Shown here one piece after another: positions 1-8,327 of a stretch of DNA of 64,000 bases; within the stretch, counting starts at the first letter, position 1, and the number at the start of each line of letters is the position of its first letter. Location of the stretch: positions 248,001 through 312,000 of the forward strand of contig JAISUS010000028.1 in the NCBI GenBank assembly GCA_031271965.1. Reading direction: 5' to 3'. Origin of the DNA: Prevotella sp. (lineage in GTDB: Bacteria; Bacteroidota; Bacteroidia; Bacteroidales; Dysgonomonadaceae). The notes beneath the pieces are model-generated. The model searched no databases, had not been told where the DNA came from, and saw only the letters and a program-made list of their open reading frames with translations. Both the position numbers and the translations under genes were made by a program.

Positions 1-1403
1 TGTTCAATACATGGGTTGATTGTGAATTGCCTTGGCAACTATGTGTCGGGAGTGATGAAGAGCGAACTGCTGTTCCTGTCAATTCCAGGATAGCGAATAA
101 TATAGTTTATTGTCCACAAGAAGAGACTCTGATTAAATCCTTTGATCGCACCAATGGCATAACCTTTGCAAATAACTTGTTGATAAGCAATAAAGGTGTA
201 GAAAAAGGGAAAGGATTTATCAATGGTACAGTCACTAATATAAATAATGTTAACGGACTTCCCATCATTAGCTCAAATATCAAAGTGGATGATCAGACAG
301 GTTATATAACTTCTGATATAGACGGGCTGACGCGTAAAGGTAATAAAACCATAGGAGCTATAAATAATGGAACAGTCAATGCTTTAACCAATATAGCATC
401 AGCAAAAAACTGTGGCCCATCGTGGTACACGCCCATCTCAAAAGAAAAAGTCAAAGGTAAAGTTACAATACTCAGTCCCGGGATAGATGTTTTAGTAAAA
501 GCTGTGAAGAAATCAAATCCAGGAGATATATTTGAGTTACAAGCCGGTGAATATATCAATTCTCAAAAGATTGTTATTCCACACAGTTTAACAATAAAGG
601 CTGCAAATACATCCGAAAGGCCTGTGATAAAAGCAGATATGCAAGCTAAAGTAAATTGTATTTTTGAAATAGGTGGTAACCTTGATTTTTCTATCAACGG
701 ACTCGATATCAATGGCAAGCAAAGTGACACTTCATATGTAAAATATGCGTTAGCTACCATAAAAGAGAGTATAGCTCATTCTTATAATATGCACATAAGC
801 AATTGTGATATATATAATTTCGAAAATAAAGAAGGCGGAGCTATCTACAAAGCATATAAAGGTACGTTCGCCGATACTCTTACTGTTATTAATTCTGTTT
901 TCAGAGATTCGTACCGGGGATTTGCACTGAATGATGAGAAAGACGGAAAAGGATTATACAGTGCCGAGTTTATGATTTTCGACAATTGCGTATTTGCCAA
1001 TATAGAGCAGTGGGCTATAGATTTCCTACGTGGTGGTAACGATGAGTCTACATTAGGTGGAAATCTTATTATAGATCACTGTGTGTTTGATAACGTAAAT
1101 AATCGTGAGAACCAAACTATAATTAAGCATACAGGATTGATTACTATAGATATAAAAAACACAGTGTTTTTTAATTCTCCTTTAGCTAAATCTCCGGTAC
1201 GTTTATCAGGCAGGCATAATACAATAGATTATAGTGCAGTTTACCAAGCTGGAAAAATTACAAAGGTTAATGGTGCAAAAGAAGGTACTAATATTATATA
1301 TTTTGCTCCGGAGTATATAAAAGGTACATTTTACATACCTGAAGCAAAATCACCATTGATGGGTAAAGCTTCGGACGGAAACAATATTGGACTTAAACGC
1401 TAA
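1..1403 (+). CDS. PL6-family polysaccharide lyase (alginate lyase/chondroitinase B type), two-domain, 5' end outside window
   Basis: The reading frame is open through the left edge (codons run from base 3), so the start and catalytic N-terminal part lie outside the window. The first visible residues, FNTWVDCELPWQL, line up with FNTWVDCDLPWLL in the next gene, which places this as the C-terminal end of a PL6 parallel beta-helix ending near NCGPSWY. About 300 residues follow that the neighbour lacks, rich in isoleucine/asparagine ladders typical of a second right-handed beta-helix. This matches the two-domain layout known for some PL6 alginate lyases such as AlyGC (from memory). PL6 enzymes cleave alginate or chondroitin/dermatan by beta-elimination; the substrate cannot be fixed here. 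It ends 12 nt before the next lyase, so the two are co-transcribed. Confidence 0.82.
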   Translation, partial: FNTWVDCELPWQLCVGSDEERTAVPVNSRIANNIVYCPQEETLIKSFDRTNGITFANNLLISNKGVEKGKGFINGTVTNINNVNGLPIISSNIKVDDQTGYITSDIDGLTRKGNKTIGAINNGTVNALTNIASAKNCGPSWYTPISKEKVKGKVTILSPGIDVLVKAVKKSNPGDIFELQAGEYINSQKIVIPHSLTIKAANTSERPVIKADMQAKVNCIFEIGGNLDFSINGLDINGKQSDTSYVKYALATIKESIAHSYNMHISNCDIYNFENKEGGAIYKAYKGTFADTLTVINSVFRDSYRGFALNDEKDGKGLYSAEFMIFDNCVFANIEQWAIDFLRGGNDESTLGGNLIIDHCVFDNVNNRENQTIIKHTGLITIDIKNTVFFNSPLAKSPVRLSGRHNTIDYSAVYQAGKITKVNGAKEGTNIIYFAPEYIKGTFYIPEAKSPLMGKASDGNNIGLKR

Positions 1404-1415
1404 GATGCATCTAAA

Positions 1416-2912
1416 GTGAAGAAAAATATGTCGACTATATTTATGATATGTATATTGGCTTGGGGTGGCTGTCAGGGCAATACAAATCAAGAACAACCTG
1501 TTTCACCTCCCGACTTGCCCAAGTTGTCATCGAAGAAATATAAGGTGACCAACATAAAAGAGTATCAGGAAAAAGTTGCAGAACTGCTTCCCGGAGATAC
1601 TATAATGTTAGCACAAGGTATATGGAAAGATTGCCTGTTTGTCTTTTACGGAGAAGGTACTCAGGAAAAACCGATAACGCTGACAGTGGAAGCCTATGGT
1701 AAGACTACTATTGAAGGTAATTCGAACCTGAAAATGTATGGCAACAATTTGGTTGTAGACGGTCTTTTTTTTACTAATGGTTATTCGGCAACGGAACAAC
1801 TTATAGAATTCAGGAAAGGAAGTTCGCTGACGGCCAATAACTCGGTACTGAAAAATTGTGTAATAGATTCGTACAGCAATCCCGACAAAACGAAGAAAGA
1901 TGCTTGGGTAAATCTTTGGGGACGAAATAACAGGGTCGAAAACTGTTATTTCGGCACAAAGACAAATCTTGGAGTTGTTCTTATCATATGGCCTAATGGA
2001 GAAGGTCATAATAAGAATTATCACCAAATAACGCGTAATTATTTTGCAGGCCGTCCCGATTTAGGGGTAAACGGAGCCGAAACTATACGTATAGGTACAA
2101 GTGATTATTCGAAAGAAGTTTCCGGTACTATAATTAAAGGTAACTATTTTGAATATTGCAACGGTGAAACAGAGATGATCTCTATAAAATCGTGCGAAAA
2201 CCGGATTGTGGAAAACACATTCTTCGAATGTCAGGGGAGTGTTACATTACGTCATGGAAACAGAAACGAAGTATCAGCCAATTACTTTATAGGAAACTAT
2301 AAAGCTAATACTGGCGGAGTAAGGGTGATAAATGAAGGTCACAAAATATTCAATAATTATTTTTATGGATGCAAAGGTACCACTTATCGAGCTCCGCTAA
2401 ATATAATGAATGGCCTTCCAAATTCACCTGACAATGGATACCATCAGGTAAAAGATGTTGAAATATGTTTCAATACTTGGGTCGATTGCGACCTGCCTTG
2501 GTTACTTGCCTTTGCTAAAGACGACAATCAGTCTCTATTTCCTATAAATACCCAAATAGCCAACAATATCGTTTATTCTCCAAATACTTCAGTTTTAATA
2601 AAAGAATATGGTAATACGAAAGGGATTACTTTCTCGGACAATATAGCACAAAGCAGTAGAGGTTTTGAAACCGGAGAGGGTTTTATTCAACAAGAGTTGA
2701 GCCTTATAAAGGATAATATCGGCTATTCATTCGCGACATCTAATGTGAAGAGCTTCTCCGGGTTTGATTATGTAATAACTGACATTAATGGCCGTAAACG
2801 AATTGATGTAAAAGCAATCGGATGTATTGATGTAAATAATAATCCAACTACTATAGAGCAGGCTTCTAAAATAAATTGCGGGCCGCTATGGTATAGAAAA
2901 TATAAACAATAA
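1416..2912 (+). CDS. PL6-family polysaccharide lyase, single-domain lipoprotein
   Basis: This 498-residue protein starts at GTG 1416; ATG 1428 is an alternative, but the GTG start gives the basic KKN needed for a signal peptide. A lipobox ending AWGGC (Cys19) predicts an SPII lipoprotein on the cell surface or in the periplasm. The body is a PL6 parallel beta-helix. Lys258 in ISIKS and Arg279 in TLRHGNRN are 21 residues apart, as are the catalytic base and acid I remember for PL6 (Lys220/Arg241 of AlyGC), so it should be active. The likely substrates are alginate or a glycosaminoglycan. Unlike the upstream lyase it ends after the NCGPLWY motif and has no second helix domain. A paired single-domain and two-domain PL6 suggests complementary endo/exo roles (inference). 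Confidence 0.85.
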   Translation: MKKNMSTIFMICILAWGGCQGNTNQEQPVSPPDLPKLSSKKYKVTNIKEYQEKVAELLPGDTIMLAQGIWKDCLFVFYGEGTQEKPITLTVEAYGKTTIEGNSNLKMYGNNLVVDGLFFTNGYSATEQLIEFRKGSSLTANNSVLKNCVIDSYSNPDKTKKDAWVNLWGRNNRVENCYFGTKTNLGVVLIIWPNGEGHNKNYHQITRNYFAGRPDLGVNGAETIRIGTSDYSKEVSGTIIKGNYFEYCNGETEMISIKSCENRIVENTFFECQGSVTLRHGNRNEVSANYFIGNYKANTGGVRVINEGHKIFNNYFYGCKGTTYRAPLNIMNGLPNSPDNGYHQVKDVEICFNTWVDCDLPWLLAFAKDDNQSLFPINTQIANNIVYSPNTSVLIKEYGNTKGITFSDNIAQSSRGFETGEGFIQQELSLIKDNIGYSFATSNVKSFSGFDYVITDINGRKRIDVKAIGCIDVNNNPTTIEQASKINCGPLWYRKYKQ

Positions 2913-2929
2913 CTATAAAAATAATAATT

Positions 2930-4372
2930 ATGAAAAATCGGAACATGTTTTTGAAAATGTTCATCTTTCTTCTTTTTTGCGCTGCAATATGTATAGGTTG
3001 TAGCGAAGATTTGGTAGAAGATAAAGAAAATACAAGTTCGCCTGTCATAACCGAATTTTATCCAAAATCGGGTAAAGTAGGAACAGAAGTAACCATAAAA
3101 GGAGAAAATTTGTCTAAGATAGATACAACAAGTATAGGTGAAGGGTTAGCCAGAATAAAATACCTTGTAAACTCTTCGGAAATGGTTGTAGTTATTACAT
3201 CGGATGTAAAAACCGGCAAGGTGAAAATTTCCGGCCTTTTTGGTGAAACAGAAAGTAGTGATGTCTTTACAGTAACATATGTAACCCCAACTATAAATAT
3301 GGCAACTTTTCCGACAACAGGAAAAGCAAATAATGAAATTTTAATAGAAGGAGAGAATATGGATGCTGTTACCAAAGTTTATTTTGGGACAACCGAAGCC
3401 ATCGTTATAAGCAAAAATGAAAAAGAATTGATTGTAAAAGTTCCGTACTTTGAAGATAACGAAGTAGATCTTTTTTTAGCATATAATACTGAAAATGGAG
3501 AACAAAGAACAGGAACCTCCGGTAAACCTTTCTCTTTAGAGAAACCAAAACCGGAAATAAGCAACTATCCATCATCAGCCGAAACCGGAACTACAATAGA
3601 GCTAACCGGTACGAACCTCAGTTTGGTCGATAAAGTAATGTTTGATGGTTATGAAGGACAAATAACTCTGAAAAGTGAAACTTCTATAAGTGTGGTCGTT
3701 CCTACGAATTATACTGTATCATCGGATGCCGTAATCCTTAAACTCATATACTACGGGACGAAAGAATTGATAGTTACAGACACTTTTGAAGCTGTAGTGC
3801 CTCGAATCCACTTCTGGGAAAATAAGACGATATATGCACAAGACCCGGCCAATACCGAAAACTTTTTTGATGCTCTTAACGGAAAGATATATACGCCATG
3901 TGATTATGCTACTATAAAGGATAATATTTATTTCTATATTACAATAACAAGTAATTCACTGGCTATAAATAACCCGAACAATGGAGCAAATCAAATCAAA
4001 AACTTCAAATGCGAAGGTACTGCTTTACCATCTGAAGCCGGAAGCAAAATAGTTAAATTCAGGCGTTTAGATTCATCAAATTCTGCTGAAAATGAATTCA
4101 TAACAAAAGTCAAGGCCAAAACACTGATATCGATATCTCAGGCAGATATTACAACTGCAGGAATAACCAATGCCGGAACAAGTTCTTTCCGTCATTATGG
4201 AGATCCGGCTACAAATATGTATGCGGAAGGTGATGTTATCTTATTCCAACAATTTAGCTCTACTGGAGATGTGCTAAAAGTAGGCTTTCTTGAAATAAAG
4301 AAAATAACATCTACAAATCCGACAACAGATAAGACGTCTTCAATAACATTTAATTGTTACTTCGAAAAATAA
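2930..4372 (+). CDS. IPT/TIG-repeat surface lipoprotein, probable glycan-binding protein
   Basis: A 480-residue lipoprotein with a signal peptide ending CIGC. Three IPT/TIG immunoglobulin-like repeats can be read at about residues 38-115, 118-205 and 208-290; each opens with a Pro-rich strand and a G-x-x-V/I-x-I-x-G-x-N-L/M core. The last ~185 residues contain several aromatics and form a distinct domain I do not recognise. In Bacteroidota utilisation loci, lipoproteins with stacked IPT domains and a unique C-terminal domain usually act as surface glycan-binding proteins that hold the polysaccharide for the lyases and the SusC/D transporter. It lies 17 nt downstream of the PL6 gene and ends at a strong terminator, so it closes this operon. 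No susC/susD pair is visible; it would have to be upstream of the window. Confidence 0.75.
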   Translation: MKNRNMFLKMFIFLLFCAAICIGCSEDLVEDKENTSSPVITEFYPKSGKVGTEVTIKGENLSKIDTTSIGEGLARIKYLVNSSEMVVVITSDVKTGKVKISGLFGETESSDVFTVTYVTPTINMATFPTTGKANNEILIEGENMDAVTKVYFGTTEAIVISKNEKELIVKVPYFEDNEVDLFLAYNTENGEQRTGTSGKPFSLEKPKPEISNYPSSAETGTTIELTGTNLSLVDKVMFDGYEGQITLKSETSISVVVPTNYTVSSDAVILKLIYYGTKELIVTDTFEAVVPRIHFWENKTIYAQDPANTENFFDALNGKIYTPCDYATIKDNIYFYITITSNSLAINNPNNGANQIKNFKCEGTALPSEAGSKIVKFRRLDSSNSAENEFITKVKAKTLISISQADITTAGITNAGTSSFRHYGDPATNMYAEGDVILFQQFSSTGDVLKVGFLEIKKITSTNPTTDKTSSITFNCYFEK

Positions 4373-4401
4373 AAACAGGTTTTTAGGTTAGCATGGATAG
4401 T

Positions 4402-4439
4402 AAGGATGATTCTGTTTTCAGATCATCCTTATTTTTTTT
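4402..4439 (+). terminator. Rho-independent terminator of the PL6 operon
   Basis: Perfect 9-bp inverted repeat AAGGATGAT / ATCATCCTT (4402-4410 and 4422-4430) with an 11-nt loop, followed by A and a run of eight T. It sits 30 nt after the IPT lipoprotein stop. Confidence 0.85.
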
Positions 4440-4507
4440 GAAAACAATCAGATTCAAATGCCTATTTTACAAAATATTACGCTGATACATTTATAGTAAT
4501 AGTTTAA

Positions 4508-4927
4508 TCAAATACGCTTAGTATTCTGACAATTGGCGCAAATACCTTTTATTAGTATTTCGCATTCATCTCTGGTAAAGCCATCCGGCAAGTTATATTT
4601 TATTAATGGCATATCTCCAATACATATTACAGAATGGCAGTTTTTACAAAAAAAGTGAGCATGATCCATTTCTTGTCTTGGAGTATGCAAAGTATTCAAT
4701 GCATATTTAGTTATTGTATTGTCAACCGTGATTCGATGAATTATATCCGCATCGAGAAGGATTTGAACGGTACGATAAAAAGTAATACGATCATAAAGGT
4801 CCCCCATCTCCATTTTAATATCGCCCTCTGTCAAAGCAATAGAGGCTTTCTGCAAAATATTGACCACCATGATACGTTGTGCAGTTTTCTTTAACCCTTT
4901 GCTTTTAAGTAATTCTATAGCATTCAT
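4508..4927 (-). CDS. Fur-family metal-responsive repressor (Fur/Zur type)
   Basis: A 139-residue protein of normal Fur length. The N-terminal half is a winged helix, with KKTAQRIMVVNILQ and YRTVQILLDADIIHR as the Fur DNA-binding signature. The C-terminal half has the regulatory HAH motif followed by CKNC, and a final CANC, giving the two CxxC pairs of a structural zinc site. Divergent transcription towards a TonB receptor operon with Cys/His-rich partner proteins favours zinc (Zur) or another transition metal, but Fur, Zur and PerR cannot be separated by motifs alone. A perfect palindrome overlaps its own -7 box, which suggests autoregulation. Confidence 0.85.
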   Translation of the reverse strand: MNAIELLKSKGLKKTAQRIMVVNILQKASIALTEGDIKMEMGDLYDRITFYRTVQILLDADIIHRITVDNTITKYALNTLHTPRQEMDHAHFFCKNCHSVICIGDMPLIKYNLPDGFTRDECEILIKGICANCQNTKRI

Positions 4928-4947
4928 AATTTGTCACCTGTTACTTA

Positions 4948-4962
4948 TGCAAAAGTATTGCA
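4948..4962. promoter_or_regulatory. Palindromic candidate operator overlapping the fur-family gene promoter
   Basis: TGCAAaagtaTTGCA is a perfect 5-5-5 inverted repeat 21 nt upstream of the fur-family start codon. On the minus strand the same bases contain TACTTTTG (plus 4950-4957), a match to the Bacteroidota -7 element TAnnTTTG. A repressor bound here would block the promoter. Confidence 0.55.
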
Positions 4963-5006
4963 AAATAATGAATTAGTGAAATAATTACAAAACATCAATT
5001 GAAACA

Positions 5007-5037
5007 TTGTTGCATTTGTGAAATATGATTATATTTG
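5007..5037 (+). promoter_or_regulatory. Promoter of the metal-uptake operon
   Basis: TTG at 5007-5009 and TATATTTG at 5030-5037 are separated by 20 nt, a full match to the Bacteroidota -33/-7 arrangement. The interrupted palindrome AAATATgattATATTT (5021-5036) overlaps the -7 box and could be the repressor site. The promoter lies inside the longest reading frame of the next gene and therefore decides its start. Confidence 0.6.
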
Positions 5038-5056
5038 CAAAATCAAACTCGAAGAA

Positions 5057-5404
5057 GTGAGAAAGAATACAATAAATAAGATTATTTTACCATATCTGTT
5101 GTCAGGTATATTTATTCTGCCATTTATTGTCAAGTCATTTCATATCTATGATGTTAGATGCGAAACCGAGACTCATCAGTGTGCAGGTGATCATGCGTCA
5201 TCAAGTCCTAAGCACGATTGTAAAACCTGCCAGATTTGCCAGTTTACATTATCTTATTTTACTGATCCCGGATTACCAAGTCAGAACTCTTTATTATTAT
5301 CATTCAACATAGAGAGGGTTACTACACATAAAGAGAAGCAATATTTCTCTGTTATTCATTCTCATTATCTCCGTGCCCCTCCGCAATACAACATACAACT
5401 GTAG
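5057..5404 (+). CDS. Small membrane-anchored Cys/His-rich protein, function unknown
   Basis: I place the start at GTG 5057, giving 115 residues; the longer frame from GTG 5018 would include the promoter at 5007-5037. The product has one hydrophobic segment (about residues 8-25), then a short Cys/His-rich stretch with CETETHQC and HDCKTCQICQ, and ends with HSHYLRAPPQ. The layout recalls the small DUF2946-like proteins found next to metal TonB receptors, but I do not recognise a defined family. The many Cys and His residues next to a Fur-family gene and a TonB receptor suggest metal binding in the periplasm (inference). A 70-nt gap separates it from the receptor gene, with no terminator seen. 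Confidence 0.6.
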   Translation: MRKNTINKIILPYLLSGIFILPFIVKSFHIYDVRCETETHQCAGDHASSSPKHDCKTCQICQFTLSYFTDPGLPSQNSLLLSFNIERVTTHKEKQYFSVIHSHYLRAPPQYNIQL

Positions 5405-5474
5405 CGTTGTTTAAGGATGTCATTTATTTGATAACCTTGTCTTATATTAAGTAATATCAGAATCTTCTATTAAC

Positions 5475-7640
5475 ATGCGTATCAAATTTATTTTATTGAT
5501 GCTCATTTTGGTATCGGGTTTACCAGTCTTTGCTCAGGATACTGATTCTACTAAAATTAAACTTGTCGAATTAGATAGCATAATAGTTACCGGAGATTCT
5601 TATAAGAAAGCCAGTAACCGCAATTCGGCACTTTCAATTGAAGTTGTTGGTAAAGACTTCTTGAGGCAACATTTTGCCGGTAACCTTGTACAATCATTAG
5701 GGCATATATCAGGTGTACGCTCTATGGATATTGGCTCAGGCTTTTCCAAACCGATGATAAGAGGAATGGCGTTTAATCGTATATCTGTCATTGAAAACGG
5801 GATCAAACAGGAGGGACAACAATGGGGCACTGATCATGGACTGGAAATAGACGCCTTTAATGTAGAGCAAGTGACCGTTCGTAAAGGACCTGTGTCACTT
5901 TTGTATGGTAGCGATGCTATGGGAGGAACTATTGAAATATCCCGAAATCCGGCTCCAACAGAAAATCAGCTATTTGGTGAAGCCGTTTTATTAGCCAAAA
6001 CGGTAAATGGCACTTTAGGCGGATCTATGATGCTCGGGATTAAAAAAGATGCGTGGTATACCACATTACGGTATACAGAACAACGATTTGGCGACTATCA
6101 TGTGCCTACTGACTCCATAGTATATCTAACTATGCGCATACCTCTGTATGGTCGAAAATTAAAGAATACGGCCGGATATGAACGTGATATCAGCTTGTTT
6201 ACTGAATACCGTAAGAGACGTTATTCTATGAACTATGCAATAAGCAATACATATCAAAAAACAGGGTTCTTTCCCGGTGCACATGGGATTCCTAATATTT
6301 CCCGCGTACAAGATGATGGTAACAGCCGTAATATAGAATTACCGTATAGTTCTGTGAATCATTTTAAAGTTACCTCCCATCAACAATATATATGGGACAA
6401 ATTGATGGCTTCATGGGACATCGGTTATCAAAATAACCATAGGGAGGAATGGAGCCAATTCCATACGCATTACGGAAATCAGCCGTTACCGGAAAATAAT
6501 CCGGATAAGGAATTGGAATTTAGATTGAATACATACAATTCACTAATCAAAATAAAAACAATCAATTCTGCAACTTGGGAGCATTCTGCCGGATGGGATA
6601 TACAATATCAGCAAAACCGGATAGACGGATACTCATTTTTATTACCAGAGTATAACCGTTTTACAACAGGTGCATTTAGCGTCAGCACATGGAAACCAAC
6701 TAAAGAGCTTTCTTTTAGCGGAGGGGTCAGATATGATTATGGAAAGGTGAACATATCTTCCTATGCCGATCCTTATCTTGAAACTTATCTGCGCGATATG
6801 AATTATTCAGATGAATTGATAGAGGAATATAAATGGCGCAGCTATCCGGTAAATAGAAATTTCAGTGATATTTCCGGCTCGCTGGGTATTGTATGGAATC
6901 CGAAAGATATCCATTGGATCAAGGCTAATATTGGACGTAGCTTTCGTTTGCCTGGAGCTAACGAATTAGCATCTAATGGAGTGCACCATGGTACATTCAG
7001 GCACGAGCAAGGTGACCCGTCACTTTCTTCCGAACAGGGATGGCAATTGGATGTATCTTATGCTTATGAGAATAATGGGATCACCTTCTCTGTATCCCCT
7101 TTCACAAGCTGGTTCAGTAATTATATTTATCTGAAACCAACTGGGGAGTGGTCGGTTTTACCTCATGCAGGTCAGATTTACCGTTATACAGGAGCTAGAG
7201 TTTTCTTTGCTGGTGCGGAGGCTTCATTTGAGATTGACTTCTTGAAATATTTTAAATATCAGTTTTCCGGCGAATATGTCCATACCCGCAACAGGGATGA
7301 ACGCACGCCATTGAGCTTTTCCCCTCCTGCATCTATGCGCAATACACTGATATGGCAATCGAAGCTCTTCAATCTGTATTCAGAAATGGAAAGTATTGCT
7401 TCTCAAAAAAATGTTGCCAAGAATGAACTCACTACTCCCGGCACTAACCTGTTTCATCTGGGCGGAGCTGCTAATATTTCCATCGGTGGAACACTGGTAG
7501 AAGTCAATATGTCCCTCCGTAATGTGTTTGATACAAAATATTTCAATCATTTGAGTTTTTACAGGAAAGTAGAAATTCCCGAGCCAGGACGAAGCTTCCA
7601 ATTATTAATTAAAATACCTTTTAAACAAAAATTAAAATGA
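5475..7640 (+). CDS. TonB-dependent outer-membrane receptor, ZnuD-like
   Basis: A 721-residue outer-membrane receptor. The signal peptide ends VFAQ, followed by a TonB-box-like segment DSIIVTGDS, a plug domain (about residues 45-165, including PMIRGMAFNRISVIENGI and KGPVSLLYGSDAMGG), and a 22-strand-type barrel. It lacks the N-terminal carboxypeptidase-like domain of SusC proteins, so it is an ion or small-chelate receptor rather than a glycan transporter. The plug motif QWGTDHGLEIDAF and the barrel motif SNGVHHGTFRHEQGDPSL resemble ZnuD-type zinc receptors as I remember them. The stop codon overlaps the start of the His-rich lipoprotein gene (ATGA), so the two are translationally coupled. 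Confidence 0.85.
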   Translation: MRIKFILLMLILVSGLPVFAQDTDSTKIKLVELDSIIVTGDSYKKASNRNSALSIEVVGKDFLRQHFAGNLVQSLGHISGVRSMDIGSGFSKPMIRGMAFNRISVIENGIKQEGQQWGTDHGLEIDAFNVEQVTVRKGPVSLLYGSDAMGGTIEISRNPAPTENQLFGEAVLLAKTVNGTLGGSMMLGIKKDAWYTTLRYTEQRFGDYHVPTDSIVYLTMRIPLYGRKLKNTAGYERDISLFTEYRKRRYSMNYAISNTYQKTGFFPGAHGIPNISRVQDDGNSRNIELPYSSVNHFKVTSHQQYIWDKLMASWDIGYQNNHREEWSQFHTHYGNQPLPENNPDKELEFRLNTYNSLIKIKTINSATWEHSAGWDIQYQQNRIDGYSFLLPEYNRFTTGAFSVSTWKPTKELSFSGGVRYDYGKVNISSYADPYLETYLRDMNYSDELIEEYKWRSYPVNRNFSDISGSLGIVWNPKDIHWIKANIGRSFRLPGANELASNGVHHGTFRHEQGDPSLSSEQGWQLDVSYAYENNGITFSVSPFTSWFSNYIYLKPTGEWSVLPHAGQIYRYTGARVFFAGAEASFEIDFLKYFKYQFSGEYVHTRNRDERTPLSFSPPASMRNTLIWQSKLFNLYSEMESIASQKNVAKNELTTPGTNLFHLGGAANISIGGTLVEVNMSLRNVFDTKYFNHLSFYRKVEIPEPGRSFQLLIKIPFKQKLK

Positions 7641-8122
7641 AAACAATTTTTAGATACTTATTATTGTCAACTAGTATAATAACAACAAGCCTTTTGTTCA
7701 CATCTTGTGATAGCGATAACGATGGGGATACTATTCCTCCCGTAATTAATCTGATTGCCCCTGCCGAGGGAGGTACACTGAAAATAGGAGATGAGCATGG
7801 TGTGCATCTCGAAATGGAATTGTCAGACAACGAAATGTTATCTTCGTATAAAGTAGAGATACACAACGATTTTGACGGACATACGCATACCAAAAGCTTA
7901 AAATCAGAAGAAACAACACCATTCTCTTTTCAAAAATCATGGGATGTATCCGGTAAAAAGAATGCAACCATACATCATCACGAGATTATGATACCGGAAA
8001 ATGCAACTCCGGGAAATTATCATTTAATGGTTTATTGCACCGATGCTGCCGGAAATGAAACATATGTGGCACGAGACATAGTGCTCAGTCACGATGGTGA
8101 AGAAGGAGACCACGATCATTAA
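7637..8122 (+). CDS. His-rich DUF4625-type lipoprotein
   Basis: A 161-residue lipoprotein; the lipobox ends FTSC (Cys24). It is followed by an acidic linker and a beta-sandwich resembling DUF4625 (core about residues 33-150, with TPGNYHLMVYCTDAAGNE). Histidines are clustered in HVHLEMEL-like, DGHTHTK, IHHHEI and the C-terminal GDHDH. This composition suggests a zinc- or copper-binding partner that captures metal for the receptor (inference). It overlaps the TonB receptor gene by 4 nt and is followed directly by a strong terminator. Confidence 0.72.
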   Translation: MKTIFRYLLLSTSIITTSLLFTSCDSDNDGDTIPPVINLIAPAEGGTLKIGDEHGVHLEMELSDNEMLSSYKVEIHNDFDGHTHTKSLKSEETTPFSFQKSWDVSGKKNATIHHHEIMIPENATPGNYHLMVYCTDAAGNETYVARDIVLSHDGEEGDHDH

Positions 8123-8135
8123 AAAAGCGTAGCGC

Positions 8136-8176
8136 AAAACGCCTAATGCGATTAATATTGCATTAGGCGTTTTTAT
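8136..8176 (+). terminator. Rho-independent terminator of the metal-uptake operon
   Basis: A 14-bp perfect stem AAAACGCCTAATGC / GCATTAGGCGTTTT with a 10-nt loop and a T-rich tail, 13 nt after the lipoprotein stop. Confidence 0.88.
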
Positions 8177-8252
8177 TTTATGAGGAATCCATTAAACTGT
8201 AATACTTTAACTTTTACTTTATAAATCTTTAGTAAAAACAGAATAGAATAAC

Positions 8253-8260
8253 TAAATTTG
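8253..8260 (+). promoter_or_regulatory. -7 promoter element of the GH31 gene
   Basis: TAAATTTG matches TAnnTTTG, 68 nt upstream of the ATG. No convincing TTG -33 box at the usual distance was seen. Confidence 0.4.
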
Positions 8261-8327
8261 TATTGCGTTACTTCTTATATATAAGTTTCGCTGGGGAATT
8301 TATTTTAAACCGTTTAATAAAAAAAAC

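Noticed and set aside
5018..5056. Upstream GTG start of the small Cys/His-rich protein
   Set aside because: A full promoter (TTG-20-TATATTTG) lies at 5007-5037, so the transcript would start after this GTG. GTG 5057 is used instead.
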